A stretch of 64,000 bases of DNA, from positions 124,001 to 188,000 of the forward strand of contig LGYU01000009.1 in assembly GCA_001302245.1 (NCBI GenBank), read 5' to 3'. Position 1 is the stretch's first letter. Each line of letters begins with the position of its first letter. Source of the DNA: Chitinophagaceae bacterium PMP191F. GTDB taxonomy: Bacteria > Bacteroidota > Bacteroidia > Chitinophagales > Chitinophagaceae. A model generated the notes under the pieces. It did no database searches. It saw only the letters and a list, made by a program, of their open reading frames with translations, and was not told the DNA's origin. Both the position numbers and the translations under genes were made by a program. Below are positions 27,283 to 36,182 of this stretch, piece by piece.

Positions 27283-28836
27283 ATGAGACAATTACCCAAA
27301 TTATTACTGGCTTCCCTGCTGCTGACCGGCGGCGCGGGTATAGCACAGACAGCAGATCCGGTTGTTGCCGGCATCATGAAAGAAGCTACGGAAAATTCAC
27401 AGCTTGAAAAGCTGGCGCATGAACTACTGGATGGCATCGGTCCGCGCCTGGTAGGTTCACCTAAAATGAAACAGGCCAATGATTGGGCCATTGCAAAATA
27501 TACAGGTTGGGGTATTACAGCACGCAATGAAAAATGGGGCGAATGGCGTGGATGGGAGCGTGGCGTATCGCATATTGATATGGTAGCACCCTGGGTAAAA
27601 TCCTTGGAAGGCACACAACTGGCATGGAGCCCTTCTACCAAAGGAAAGGCTGTAACGGCAGAAGTGATCATTCTGCCTGAATTAAAAGATTCTACGGCAT
27701 TTCAGCAATGGCTGCCCAATGCAAAAGGCAAATTTGTAATGATCTCCATGAACCAGCCTACAGGCAGACCTGATTATAACTGGGAAGAATTTGGTTTAAA
27801 ATCTTCTGTTGAGAAAATGAAAAAACAGCGTGAAGAACAAACACGCGCGTGGGCACTACGTATCAGTAGAACCGGTTACACTGGAAAAACATTACCCGGA
27901 GCACTGGAAAAAGCAGGCGCTGCCGGTATTGTAACCTGTAATTGGTCAAGAGGATTTGGTGTAGACAAGATCTTTGGTGCCAACACTAAAAAGATACCCA
28001 CTGTAGACATTGCGCTGGAAGATTATGGTTTGCTATACAGGCTTACCGAGTCTGGCGACAAACCTAAGATCAGCATACTGGCCGATTCCAAAGAACATGG
28101 CGTGGTTCCTGTGTTCAATACCATTGCAGAGATCAAAGGAATTGAAAAGCCTGATGAATATGTAATGCTTTCCGCCCACTTTGATTCATGGGATGGTGCT
28201 ACCGGTGCTACTGATAACGGAACCGGCACGCTTACCATGATGGAAGCAATGCGCATTCTGAAAAAGATCTATCCCAATCCCAAAAGAACGATCTTGGTAG
28301 GTCACTGGGGCAGTGAAGAACAAGGGCTGAATGGTTCAAGGGCGTTTGTGGAAGATCATCCTGAGATCATTGCCAATCTGCAGGCACTGTTTAACCAGGA
28401 TAATGGTACGGGTCGTGTGGTGAATTTATCCGGACAGGGATTTAAAAATGCCGGTGAATATCTTACCCGCTGGCTGTCCAAAGTACCTGATACTATTAAG
28501 AATCGTATTGAAACGCATTTCCCCGGTGCACCTGGTGGCGGCGGTTCAGACTTCGCTTCTTTTGTGGCAGTAGGCGCACCTGGTTTTTCATTAAGTTCAC
28601 TGAACTGGTCTTACGGTACTTATACATGGCATACCAACCGCGATACGTATGACAAGATCGTTTTTGATGACCTGCGCAACAATGCTATGCTGGCGGCCAT
28701 TATGGTATATGCGGCCTGCGAGGATCCTGAAAAAACATCACGCGAAAAAAGTGTATTGCCTAATAATCCCAGAACCGGTGAACAGGGCAAATGGCCTGAG
28801 CCGGTGAAAGCGACCAGGAAAGGAGGAGTGGATTAA
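27283..28836 (+). CDS. Secreted M28-family zinc metallopeptidase
   Basis: The 517-aa protein has a signal peptide (LLLASLLLTGGAGIAQ). It is a two-zinc aminopeptidase/carboxypeptidase-type enzyme: the zinc ligands sit in SAHFDSWDGATGATDNGTG (His299 and the following Asp), SEEQGLNGS (Glu-Glu), FNQDNGTG (Asp) and TWHTNRDTYD (His). A PA-type insert (about 140-260) precedes the catalytic part, as in PSMA/plasma glutamate carboxypeptidase-like members. It probably cleaves peptides in the periplasm or outside the cell. The start is the ATG at 27283, directly opening the signal peptide. It is a single gene with its own terminator. Confidence 0.92.
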   Translation: MRQLPKLLLASLLLTGGAGIAQTADPVVAGIMKEATENSQLEKLAHELLDGIGPRLVGSPKMKQANDWAIAKYTGWGITARNEKWGEWRGWERGVSHIDMVAPWVKSLEGTQLAWSPSTKGKAVTAEVIILPELKDSTAFQQWLPNAKGKFVMISMNQPTGRPDYNWEEFGLKSSVEKMKKQREEQTRAWALRISRTGYTGKTLPGALEKAGAAGIVTCNWSRGFGVDKIFGANTKKIPTVDIALEDYGLLYRLTESGDKPKISILADSKEHGVVPVFNTIAEIKGIEKPDEYVMLSAHFDSWDGATGATDNGTGTLTMMEAMRILKKIYPNPKRTILVGHWGSEEQGLNGSRAFVEDHPEIIANLQALFNQDNGTGRVVNLSGQGFKNAGEYLTRWLSKVPDTIKNRIETHFPGAPGGGGSDFASFVAVGAPGFSLSSLNWSYGTYTWHTNRDTYDKIVFDDLRNNAMLAAIMVYAACEDPEKTSREKSVLPNNPRTGEQGKWPEPVKATRKGGVD

Positions 28837-28864
28837 TCTGCACACAGTACTGTATTTTCATACA

Positions 28865-28900
28865 AAGCCGCCGGGTACAATACCCGGCGGCTTATTTTTT
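28865..28900 (+). terminator. Terminator of the M28 peptidase gene
   Basis: A 13-bp GC-rich perfect stem (28865-28877 with 28881-28893) with a 3-nt loop is followed by ATTTTTT. Confidence 0.9.
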
Positions 28901-28998
28901 ATGATCTGTTTCCGGCTTAACAAAAAATGGCCGGTGTGAATGATTGTCAGATGTATGAAAACGATAATTTTATCTTGTACAATTGCAAAACCTGATCA

Positions 28999-29661
28999 AT
29001 GACAGTACGTCCCGTTATTACCGGAGCAACCGGCATGGTAGGAGAAGGCGTTCTGCACGAATGCCTGCAACATCCTGATGTTGAAAAAGTATTGGTTATT
29101 AACCGGCGTCCCTGTGGTATAAGTCATCCCAAACTTACTGAGATCATACATACCGATTTCCTGGACTGGTCTGGTGTAAAGGCCGATTTCAGTCAGTACA
29201 ATGCTTGTTTCTTTTGTCTCGGTATTTCTTCCGTGGGTGTAAAACCAGATGATTATTACAGGATGACATACGACCTTACCATGCATGTAGCCAATACGTT
29301 GGTAGCTGCAAATAAGGGCATGGTATTTTGCTATGTATCCGGTGCAGGAACAGACAGTACTGAAAAAGGGAGCAGCAGGTGGGCCCGTGTAAAAGGTAAA
29401 ACTGAAAATGACCTGATGAAGTTGCCTTTCAAAAGAAGCTATATGTTCAGACCAGGTTTTATCAAACCAACGCCCGGACTGAAAAATACACTGCCGGTGT
29501 ATAAATATATTAGCTGGATGTTCCCATTATTACGGGCATTTTCCAAAAAATCCGCTTCTGCACTACGTGAGATAGGATTGGCTATGATCAATACTGTGCG
29601 TGTTGGATATCATAAACAGATTATGGATGGCGGGGATATTTATAAATGCGCAAATTTGTAA
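28999..29661 (+). CDS. Atypical short-chain dehydrogenase / NAD(P)-binding Rossmann protein
   Basis: The 220-aa protein begins with a dinucleotide-binding motif (VITGATGMVGEGV, residues 6-18) and follows the HTATIP2/YwnB-like atypical SDR pattern: CFFCLGISSVG, the Tyr-containing helix DDYYRMTYDLTMHVANTLV, FCYVSGAGTDSTEKGSSRWARVKGKTE and a C-terminal MFRPGFIKP. It lacks the classic YxxxK catalytic pair in its usual place, so it may be a sensor or chaperone-like protein rather than a dehydrogenase. Start ATG at 28999. No functional clue from neighbours. Confidence 0.82.
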   Translation: MTVRPVITGATGMVGEGVLHECLQHPDVEKVLVINRRPCGISHPKLTEIIHTDFLDWSGVKADFSQYNACFFCLGISSVGVKPDDYYRMTYDLTMHVANTLVAANKGMVFCYVSGAGTDSTEKGSSRWARVKGKTENDLMKLPFKRSYMFRPGFIKPTPGLKNTLPVYKYISWMFPLLRAFSKKSASALREIGLAMINTVRVGYHKQIMDGGDIYKCANL

Positions 29662-29663
29662 AG

Positions 29664-29770
29664 AATGTCAATTGTCAGTGGTGAGTGCTGGCTATCAGTT
29701 ATCTTATAGATTTGCGAATAGCCAATACATGACAACTAGCAACTGATTCCAAATCCCTCATCCCTTGTTC
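29664..29770. repeat. Composite intergenic repeat, copy R2
   Basis: It starts 3 bp after the stop of the SDR gene with TGTCAATTGTCAGTGGTGAG, the same GTCAGTGGTGA core as in R5 and in inverted form in R3. It ends at a degenerate TCCAAATCCCTCATCCC tail. Confidence 0.55.
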
Positions 29771-29807
29771 ATATATCAACTAATTAACTATTTGTATTTA
29801 AAAACCT

Positions 29808-31418
29808 ATGCATTATTCACTGCTGCTCTGTCTGGGATTGGTATTGGTGGTGTCGTTGCTGGTAATGCTGGCGCAACGCCTGCGCATTTCATACCCGATC
29901 TTTTTAGTGATAGGAGGATTGGCGATCAGCTTTATTCCCGGTTTGCCACGGGTGGAAATAGATCCTGAACTGATTTTCCTGATCTTTTTACCGCCGCTGT
30001 TATATGAAGCCGCATGGTTCACATCGTGGAAAGATTTCTGGAAATGGCGGCGGGTGGTCATTACACTTGCATTTGGACTGGTGATCCTTACCTCATCTAT
30101 GGTAGCATGGGTGTCCAGTGCCATGATACCGGGGTTTACATTATCACTTGGTTTTTTGCTGGGAGGTATCATTTCTCCGCCTGATGCAGTAGCCGCTTCG
30201 TCTGTTCTGAAAGGTATGGATGTACCCAAAAGAGTAACCTCTGTGCTGGAAGGTGAAAGCCTGGTGAATGACGCATCGAGTTTGATCGTATTCCGTTTTG
30301 CACTGGTAGCTGTGCTGACCGGTTCCTTTGTGTGGCAACAGGCTGCAGTAAGTTTTGTGCTGGTAACAGTAATGGGAATTATTATAGGGCTGGGTATTGC
30401 GTTTATCATGTATGCTATTCATCGTTGGCTGCCTACTACGCCCAGTATTGATACCGCACTCACGTTTGTAGCACCTTACCTGATGTACCTGGCAGCAGAA
30501 TCCATGCATTTTTCCGGTGTTATGGCCGTGGTAAGTGGCGGATTATTCCTCTCGTACAAAAGCCATGAGATATTTTCGCATGCTACGCGTTTGCAGGCGG
30601 TAAGCATGTGGGCCACTGTTGGATTTATCCTGAATGGATTGGTATTCATGCTCATTGGGCTTGAGCTGCCTGTTATTATCAACAACCTGGGTAATTATTC
30701 CAAAACAGAGGCATTGATGTATGCGCTCGTCATTACGTTTGTGATCATCATTGCACGTATTGGCTGTGCATTCGGTATGTCGCTGTTTACAAGATTTATA
30801 AGCAGGTTTATTCGTACCAATGATTCAAATCCCGGTTGGAAATTGCCGCTGATAGTAGGATGGGCGGGTATGCGTGGCGTAGTTTCACTTGCTTCTGCAT
30901 TGTCAATCCCTATCTATCTGTCCGGCGACAAAGTATTTCCACAACGTAACCTGATACTCTTTATTACTTTTATTGTAATACTGGTAACGCTGGTGATACA
31001 GGGTTTAACATTGCCCTGGCTGATCAAACTGGTAAAGCTGGAAGATCCGGATCACTGGAAACCGGAACACGAGCAGGAGGCGGAAATACAATTACACCTG
31101 CTAAGTGAATCATTGCAGGCACTGGAGAAAAGGTATGATCACGAAACCCGCAATAATGACCTGGTGCGTAAACTGAAAGAGAACATCGAAAATGAAGTAC
31201 GGTTCAATACCAACTTACTGGAATCTGAAGATTGTGATGTTGCAGAAAAAAAGCTGATAGAAGAACATAATCGTGTATTCCTGGATCTGCTGGATGTACA
31301 ACGTCATGCCTTACATGTTTTCCGGACAAAGGATGGCTATGCTGATGAGCTGATCCGTAAAGTGGAATCGCAGATTGATTTTGCCGAAGCAAGAGTGAGA
31401 GGAGCGGGGGAAGAGTAA
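29808..31418 (+). CDS. CPA1-family Na+/H+ antiporter (NhaP-like)
   Basis: The 536-aa protein has about 12 membrane helices in residues 1-410 and a cytoplasmic tail of about 125 residues. CPA1 signatures are FLPPLLYEAAWF near residue 61, GGIISPPDAVAASSVLKG (ion-binding ND/PD region, near 118) and EGESLVNDASSLIVFRFAL near 144. It exchanges protons for sodium or potassium at the inner membrane, supporting pH and salt homeostasis. The ATG at 29808 is used, 38 bp after an intergenic repeat. Exact ion preference is not readable. Confidence 0.92.
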   Translation: MHYSLLLCLGLVLVVSLLVMLAQRLRISYPIFLVIGGLAISFIPGLPRVEIDPELIFLIFLPPLLYEAAWFTSWKDFWKWRRVVITLAFGLVILTSSMVAWVSSAMIPGFTLSLGFLLGGIISPPDAVAASSVLKGMDVPKRVTSVLEGESLVNDASSLIVFRFALVAVLTGSFVWQQAAVSFVLVTVMGIIIGLGIAFIMYAIHRWLPTTPSIDTALTFVAPYLMYLAAESMHFSGVMAVVSGGLFLSYKSHEIFSHATRLQAVSMWATVGFILNGLVFMLIGLELPVIINNLGNYSKTEALMYALVITFVIIIARIGCAFGMSLFTRFISRFIRTNDSNPGWKLPLIVGWAGMRGVVSLASALSIPIYLSGDKVFPQRNLILFITFIVILVTLVIQGLTLPWLIKLVKLEDPDHWKPEHEQEAEIQLHLLSESLQALEKRYDHETRNNDLVRKLKENIENEVRFNTNLLESEDCDVAEKKLIEEHNRVFLDLLDVQRHALHVFRTKDGYADELIRKVESQIDFAEARVRGAGEE

Positions 31419-31645
31419 TTAGATAATTCGAGAATGTGCAAATTTGAAAATGATTGTCTGATGGGTGTATGGTGTGATTGTTGTTGACAGGCATGAAGTC
31501 GGAAGTCAGAAAAGGGACAAGGATCAAGATACAAAGAGTAAATTGTTGAAAATTTGACAAGAAAATCAGAGACTACTGGCCATTCACTATTCACCACTGA
31601 TAACTCACGATTCACGAACCAGGAACTCGCAACCAGCATTCACAA
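31419..31645. repeat. Composite intergenic repeat, copy R3 (fullest copy)
   Basis: Almost the whole gap is repeat. In order it holds an AATGTGCAAATTTGAAAATG module (also in R6), a TGATTGTTGTTGAC module (also in R8), the GAAGTCGGAAGTCAGAAAAG module (inverted in R1) and, at 31548-31620, a 73-nt segment that is the reverse complement of 37486-37558 with about seven mismatches. Confidence 0.75.
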
Positions 31646-32812
31646 ATGAAAGAGATCGAAGATATCGTACAAGCTTTTAAAACTGCACAACAGGCCGGTA
31701 AAAAAATGGCGCTGGCAACAGTAGTGCATATGGAAGGCTCTTCATACAGACGGCCCGGAGCCAGAATGCTGGTAACGGAAGATGGGCAGCTTACCGGTGC
31801 TATCAGCGGCGGTTGCCTGGAAGGTGATGCGTTGCGGAAGGCGTTGCTGGCAATATCGCAACAGCAGAACAAGCTGGTAACATATAATACCATGGATGAA
31901 GATGACATGCAGTTTGGTGTGCAATTGGGATGTAATGGTATTGTGCATATTTTGTTTGAACCAATTCTGCCAGATCAACCGGTACATGCAATAGCACTGC
32001 TGGAAAAAGTACTCGAAAAAAGACGAAATGCCGTACTGGTTACTTTGTTTTCTCTCAATAATTATGCAGGTCATCAGCCAGGTACCTGTCTGTTATATGC
32101 TGACGATATTTTTTATGCTACAATAGACAACGCATCATTGCTTGCCGAAGTAAAACAGGATGCAATAACGGTTCTTCATGAACAGGTTGCTGCTATCAAA
32201 CAGTACCATACTGGTAAAAACGGTATCACTGGTTTTATTGAACTATTAAAACCACCGGTGGCATTGATGATTGTAGGTGCAGGAAACGACGCTTTTCCCC
32301 TGGTAGCAATGGCCACAGAGCTGGGATGGCATATCACTGTCATAGATGGAAGACCAACGCATGCTACAATGCAGCGTTTTCCACAGGTTCGTAAAATATT
32401 TACAGGCAAACCGGCGGCTATAGTACCGGACTTACACACAGATAGCCAGACCGCATTTGTGTTAATGACCCACAATTACAATTACGACAAAGCCATGTTG
32501 CAATGTTTATTACAACGTGAAAAGGCATATATCGGCGTATTGGGGCCATCGCGCAAACTGGAACGTATGCTGTATGAACTGGCGGAAGAGGGAGTAGCGG
32601 TGAGTGATGAAGATCGTGCAGTAATATATGGTCCTACAGGACTGGATATTGGTGCGGAAACAGCCGAGGAGATCGCTTTGTCTGTATTGGCAGAAATTAA
32701 AAAAGTACTGGCTGCTAAAAAGGGGATTTCGTTACGGGAGAAAACCGGTTTTATACACGACCAGCATATCCGGACCATAACCGGTAGTACAGAAAAACAA
32801 GACCCATTTTGA
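31646..32812 (+). CDS. xdhC: XdhC/CoxI-family molybdoenzyme maturation protein
   Basis: XdhC proteins bind molybdenum cofactor, promote its sulfuration and insert it into xanthine-dehydrogenase-type enzymes. The 388-aa protein has the N-terminal XdhC_CoxI domain (ALATVVHMEGSSYRRPGARM, residues 23-42; GAISGGCLEGD; GVQLGCNGIVHILFEP) and the C-terminal Rossmann domain (LMIVGAGNDAFPLV near 207; VLMTHNYNYDKAML; YIGVLGPSRKLERML; GPTGLDIGAETAEEIALSVL). It is the first gene of a five- to seven-gene molybdopterin cluster and overlaps the next gene by four bases. No xanthine dehydrogenase subunit gene lies in the window. Confidence 0.94.
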   Translation: MKEIEDIVQAFKTAQQAGKKMALATVVHMEGSSYRRPGARMLVTEDGQLTGAISGGCLEGDALRKALLAISQQQNKLVTYNTMDEDDMQFGVQLGCNGIVHILFEPILPDQPVHAIALLEKVLEKRRNAVLVTLFSLNNYAGHQPGTCLLYADDIFYATIDNASLLAEVKQDAITVLHEQVAAIKQYHTGKNGITGFIELLKPPVALMIVGAGNDAFPLVAMATELGWHITVIDGRPTHATMQRFPQVRKIFTGKPAAIVPDLHTDSQTAFVLMTHNYNYDKAMLQCLLQREKAYIGVLGPSRKLERMLYELAEEGVAVSDEDRAVIYGPTGLDIGAETAEEIALSVLAEIKKVLAAKKGISLREKTGFIHDQHIRTITGSTEKQDPF

Positions 32813-33429
32813 GAACAGGTATCATTATACTGGCAGCGGGTGGCTCAACCCGTATGGCACAACCCAAAATGTTGTTAACTTACAGAGGTAAAACCCTGTT
32901 GCAGCGGGTGACAGAACAGGCACTTGCAGCTACTACAGCACCTGTGGTTGTGGTGACAGGCGCAGAACATGACCTGGTACAACAAACGTTACAACACCAG
33001 GCTGTATACTTTGTACATAATAAGCAGTGGCAGGAGGGAATGGGAGTATCGATCCGTACAGGCGTTGGAAAAATAACAGAAATAGATGAGGCGCTGGATG
33101 CAGTGATCATCCTGGTATGTGATCAGCCTTTTATCACAACTGCATTATTGCAGCAAATGATGCAACAGCAATCGGGAACAGGTAAAGGACTGGTAGCCTG
33201 CGCGTACAGCAACACTATCGGTACTCCTGTATTGTTCGGCAAGACTTATTTTGCACAGTTGCTTACACTGCATGGAAAAGAAGGTGCAAAACGTATTTTA
33301 AAACAATCTGTGGAAGATATAGCAGTGGTTGATTTTTCGCAGGGTGCAACAGATATTGATACACCCGGAGATTACGAACGTTTACTGAGTGTGAATACAG
33401 GAACATCATCTCCAGAACCGGAAGCGTAA
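32809..33429 (+). CDS. MobA/MocA-like molybdenum cofactor nucleotidyltransferase
   Basis: The 206-aa enzyme has the NTP-transferase loop LAAGGSTRMAQPKMLL at residues 8-23, the VTGAEHD segment and the metal-site region VCDQPF near 105. MocA transfers CMP, MobA GMP, to molybdopterin; the XdhC neighbour favours MocA. The start codon is TTG at 32809, whose last two bases overlap the xdhC TGA (TTGA), indicating coupled translation. The first ATG in frame, Met15, would remove the nucleotide-binding loop, so the TTG is required. Confidence 0.88.
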   Translation: MRTGIIILAAGGSTRMAQPKMLLTYRGKTLLQRVTEQALAATTAPVVVVTGAEHDLVQQTLQHQAVYFVHNKQWQEGMGVSIRTGVGKITEIDEALDAVIILVCDQPFITTALLQQMMQQQSGTGKGLVACAYSNTIGTPVLFGKTYFAQLLTLHGKEGAKRILKQSVEDIAVVDFSQGATDIDTPGDYERLLSVNTGTSSPEPEA

Positions 33430-34409
33430 TGATAGCAGATACTTTTGGACGTGTACATGACTATCTTCGGATCTCGCTTACAGATAATTGCAACCTGCGT
33501 TGCTTTTACTGTATGCCGGAAGAGGACTATGTGTTTACGCCTGCTTCACAATTGATGCAACTGCATGAAATTGAAGCACTGGCGAATGTATTCGTACAGC
33601 AGGGTGTTAGCAAAATAAGACTTACCGGTGGCGAACCGCTGGTACGTAAAGACGCTGCTGCCATTATCACTGCATTGTCACGATTGCCGGTGCAACTGAC
33701 ATTAACCACCAACGGAACGCGCCTGCATGAATTTATCCCGGTACTGCAGCACGCCGGTGTGCATTCTCTCAATATCAGTCTCGATACATTACAACCCGAC
33801 AGATTCCGTTTACTTACACGTCGTGATCAGTTTGAACTGGTAAAAAGGAATATTGATGCTATACTGCAGCAGCAGTTTCACGTAAAAGTGAATATGGTGG
33901 TAATGAAAGGACTGAACGACACAGAGATCAACGATTTTATAGCATGGACCAAAGATGTGCCTGTCCATGTACGTTTTATTGAGTTCATGCCTTTCAGTGG
34001 TAACCGCTGGACAAGCAATAAAGTATTTACCTGGCAGGAAATATTACAGGTAGTGCAGCAGGAATATGAAGTAGTACGACTGGAAGATAACCTGCATGAT
34101 ACAGCTAAAAAATATACAGTACCCGGGCATGCCGGAACTTTTGCGGTGATCAGCACCATGAGTGCTCCATTCTGCGGCGGTTGTAACCGCATCCGGCTTA
34201 CAGCAGATGGTAAAATGAAAAACTGTCTTTTTTCCAGTGAAGAAACAGATCTGTTAACAGCTTTCAGAAATGGTGAAGATGTATTGCCATTGATACAACA
34301 AAGTATCCGGTCAAAGGCAAAAGAGCTGGGTGGACAATTTTCTGCTGATATCAATACCGTACATGCTGAGGATATTCATAATCGCAGTATGATCACCATC
34401 GGGGGGTAG
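33429..34409 (+). CDS. moaA: GTP 3',8-cyclase MoaA
   Basis: This radical SAM enzyme starts molybdopterin synthesis by rearranging GTP. The 326-aa protein has the N-terminal 4Fe-4S motif Cys21-x3-Cys25-x2-Cys28 (CNLRCFYC), LTGGEPLVR for SAM binding, the C-terminal cluster CGGCNRIRLTADGKMKNC that binds GTP, and the conserved C-terminal Gly-Gly required for activity. The ATG overlaps the stop of the previous gene by one base (TAATG). Confidence 0.96.
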   Translation: MIADTFGRVHDYLRISLTDNCNLRCFYCMPEEDYVFTPASQLMQLHEIEALANVFVQQGVSKIRLTGGEPLVRKDAAAIITALSRLPVQLTLTTNGTRLHEFIPVLQHAGVHSLNISLDTLQPDRFRLLTRRDQFELVKRNIDAILQQQFHVKVNMVVMKGLNDTEINDFIAWTKDVPVHVRFIEFMPFSGNRWTSNKVFTWQEILQVVQQEYEVVRLEDNLHDTAKKYTVPGHAGTFAVISTMSAPFCGGCNRIRLTADGKMKNCLFSSEETDLLTAFRNGEDVLPLIQQSIRSKAKELGGQFSADINTVHAEDIHNRSMITIGG

Positions 34410-34420
34410 TTGTTGTAAAT

Positions 34421-34498
34421 ATGTATTCAATCATCAAAATAACGGGCGTTTTGCTGATCGTGATCACACTGGCCGTAGCTGCCCGGTTACTCCGGTAA
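34421..34498 (+). CDS. Candidate 25-aa single-pass membrane peptide
   Basis: Between moaA and the TSUP permease is an ATG ORF encoding a membrane-helix-like peptide: short polar start, hydrophobic core (VLLIVITLAVAA) and basic end (RLLR), ending at TAA 34496-34498. It follows moaA by 11 nt on the same strand. The topology is typical of bacterial small membrane proteins, but a 26-codon ORF can arise by chance, and no homologue is known to me. Confidence 0.4.
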   Translation: MYSIIKITGVLLIVITLAVAARLLR

Positions 34499-34545
34499 AG
34501 CCTTAATATCCTGATTATTTGGGTAATCGTATTTATCAACTTGTT

Positions 34546-34582
34546 GATTTCACCACTGACCACTCACGAATTCACAAATATC
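34546..34582. repeat. Composite intergenic repeat, short copy R4
   Basis: TTTCACCACTGACCACTCAC and GAATTCAC follow the same TTCACCACTGA/CTCACGA/TTCAC theme as R3, directly in front of the TSUP ATG. An apparent N-terminal extension of the TSUP frame (TTG at 34541) is just translated repeat. Confidence 0.5.
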
Positions 34583-35323
34583 ATGGCCGAAACTATCTGG
34601 ATCTTTTACGGTTTATTATTCATTGTAGCCTTTTTGTATGCATCAGTAGGACACGGAGGAGCCAGTGGGTACCTTGCTTTAATGGCGTTGTTCAGCATTA
34701 CTCCGCAGGTAATGAAACCGACAGCACTATTACTGAACCTGTTTGTATCACTTACTTCCTTTATACAGTTCTATCGTGGCGGGCATTTTAAATGGAAGAT
34801 CTTCCTGCCGTTGGCGCTGGCATCGGTGCCGCTTTCTTTTATGGGTGGTATGATCACCATTGATGGTATACTGTACAAAAAAATACTGGGCATATTTCTG
34901 ATTATACCGGTTGTACGTTTCTTCTTTTTCCCCAATACAGATGTGTCAGAAATGAAACCGGCCAACACCTGGCTGTCGTTGTTGATTGGCGGTATTATTG
35001 GTTTCGTGTCAGGTTTGATCGGTATCGGTGGGGGTATTATCCTGTCGCCCGTATTACTATTGCTGAAATGGACCAACCAGAAACAAACAGCAGCCATCAG
35101 CGCATTGTTTATCTTTGTTAATTCGTTGTCGGGACTGGCTGGTCAGCTACATAAAGGCATACAATTCAGTGCAGATATGTATGCGTATGTGGCCATTGCG
35201 TTTGTGGGAGGTTTGTGTGGTGCTTATTTCGGAGCACTTCGTTTTCCGCAGACAGTGTTGAAAAATGTACTGGCCTGTGTACTGGCCATTGCAGCATATA
35301 AACTATTGTTCACCCATGCTTGA
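34583..35323 (+). CDS. TSUP-family membrane permease (TauE/SafE-like)
   Basis: The 246-aa inner-membrane protein has two halves with the TSUP signatures: ASVGHGGASGYLALMALFS near residue 22 and SGLIGIGGGIILSPVLLLLK near 143, and about eight helices. TSUP proteins export or import sulfite, sulfonates or other sulfur compounds. Inside a molybdopterin cluster it may support sulfur supply or anion handling; that is inference. The ATG at 34583 is preferred to the upstream TTG, which lies in repeat sequence. Confidence 0.88.
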   Translation: MAETIWIFYGLLFIVAFLYASVGHGGASGYLALMALFSITPQVMKPTALLLNLFVSLTSFIQFYRGGHFKWKIFLPLALASVPLSFMGGMITIDGILYKKILGIFLIIPVVRFFFFPNTDVSEMKPANTWLSLLIGGIIGFVSGLIGIGGGIILSPVLLLLKWTNQKQTAAISALFIFVNSLSGLAGQLHKGIQFSADMYAYVAIAFVGGLCGAYFGALRFPQTVLKNVLACVLAIAAYKLLFTHA

Positions 35324-35326
35324 ATC

Positions 35327-35560
35327 ATGCAGGTAACTGTTTTATTATTCGGATCACTGACTGATATCACTGGTGTAAACAGACTCGTGCTGGATAATGT
35401 ACCGGATACTCATACATTGATACAACAGTTGAATGAACGTTATCCTGGCTTGCAGGCAGCCCATTGCCTGTTAGCGGTAAACTATGAATTGGTAAAAGAC
35501 AATACGCCTTTACCGGAAAATGCAGAAGTAGCATTGCTGCCTCCTTATTCAGGTGGATAA
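35327..35560 (+). CDS. moaD: Molybdopterin synthase sulfur-carrier subunit MoaD
   Basis: The 77-aa ubiquitin-like protein ends with the required Gly-Gly (LLPPYSGG) that is adenylated and thiocarboxylated to donate sulfur to cyclic pyranopterin. It starts 3 bp after the TSUP stop and precedes moaE by 9 bp, as its partner subunit. VTVLLFGSLTD is the usual N-terminal strand. Confidence 0.94.
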   Translation: MQVTVLLFGSLTDITGVNRLVLDNVPDTHTLIQQLNERYPGLQAAHCLLAVNYELVKDNTPLPENAEVALLPPYSGG

Positions 35561-35569
35561 TTAACGAAC

Positions 35570-36013
35570 ATGACAGACAGAAAACCGAAAAATATCTTTG
35601 TGCAGGGAGCTATTACGGCTTCTTTCATTGCAGACAGCATTCAGCAGCATAGTCATAAAACGGCTATTGGCGGACACAGTATTTTCCTGGGACAGGTAAG
35701 GGCAGATCAGATTGATGGTAAAAAGGTAGCTGCCATTGAGTATACAACTTATGAAGCAATGGCCCTGGAAAAAATGCACCTTATCCGCGAAGACATTTTT
35801 GCAAAATATCCTTTAACCTGTATGCACGTATATCACAGTACAGGGTTGGTACGTACAGGCGAGATCTGTTTGTTTGTATTCACTTCAGCACCGCACCGGA
35901 AAGCAGCTATTGATGCCTGTGAAGAGACGGTAGAACGGTTAAAAATCGAACTGCCGATCTGGGGTAAGGAGTTGTTTGAAGGAGAGGGGTACCAGTGGAA
36001 AGAAAACAGGTAA
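35570..36013 (+). CDS. moaE: Molybdopterin synthase catalytic subunit MoaE
   Basis: The 147-aa subunit combines with MoaD to put the dithiolene sulfurs on the pterin. Recognisable are FLGQVRADQ, EYTTYEAMALEKM, VYHSTGLVRTGE, the SAPHRKAAIDACEETVERLK helix and the catalytic lysines in RLKIELPIWGKE. The length is family-typical. It closes the molybdopterin cluster; moaC, moeA and moeB-type genes are not in the window. Confidence 0.95.
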   Translation: MTDRKPKNIFVQGAITASFIADSIQQHSHKTAIGGHSIFLGQVRADQIDGKKVAAIEYTTYEAMALEKMHLIREDIFAKYPLTCMHVYHSTGLVRTGEICLFVFTSAPHRKAAIDACEETVERLKIELPIWGKELFEGEGYQWKENR

Positions 36014-36042
36014 ATACGGATGCAGTTACCGTAAAAGGAAGT

Positions 36043-36050
36043 TATATTTG
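36043..36050 (+). promoter_or_regulatory. Candidate -7 box for the M20 amidohydrolase
   Basis: TATATTTG lies 132 nt upstream of the ATG at 36183, just past the moaE stop. There is no clear -33 partner, and the distance implies a long leader. Confidence 0.35.
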
Positions 36051-36182
36051 TCTGGAAGGAAAGGATACGTCTGTTTACCGATCGCAATTTTCAATCTTAC
36101 ACAACTTTGTTAGCCAGAGCCACACCCCGGTGTTATACACTGTGTGTGATATATATTATTTAACCATATTTTATATCCCGTT

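Noticed and set aside
34541-34582. N-terminal extension of the TSUP permease from a TTG
   Set aside because: It is translated intergenic repeat; the ATG at 34583 begins at the first membrane helix.
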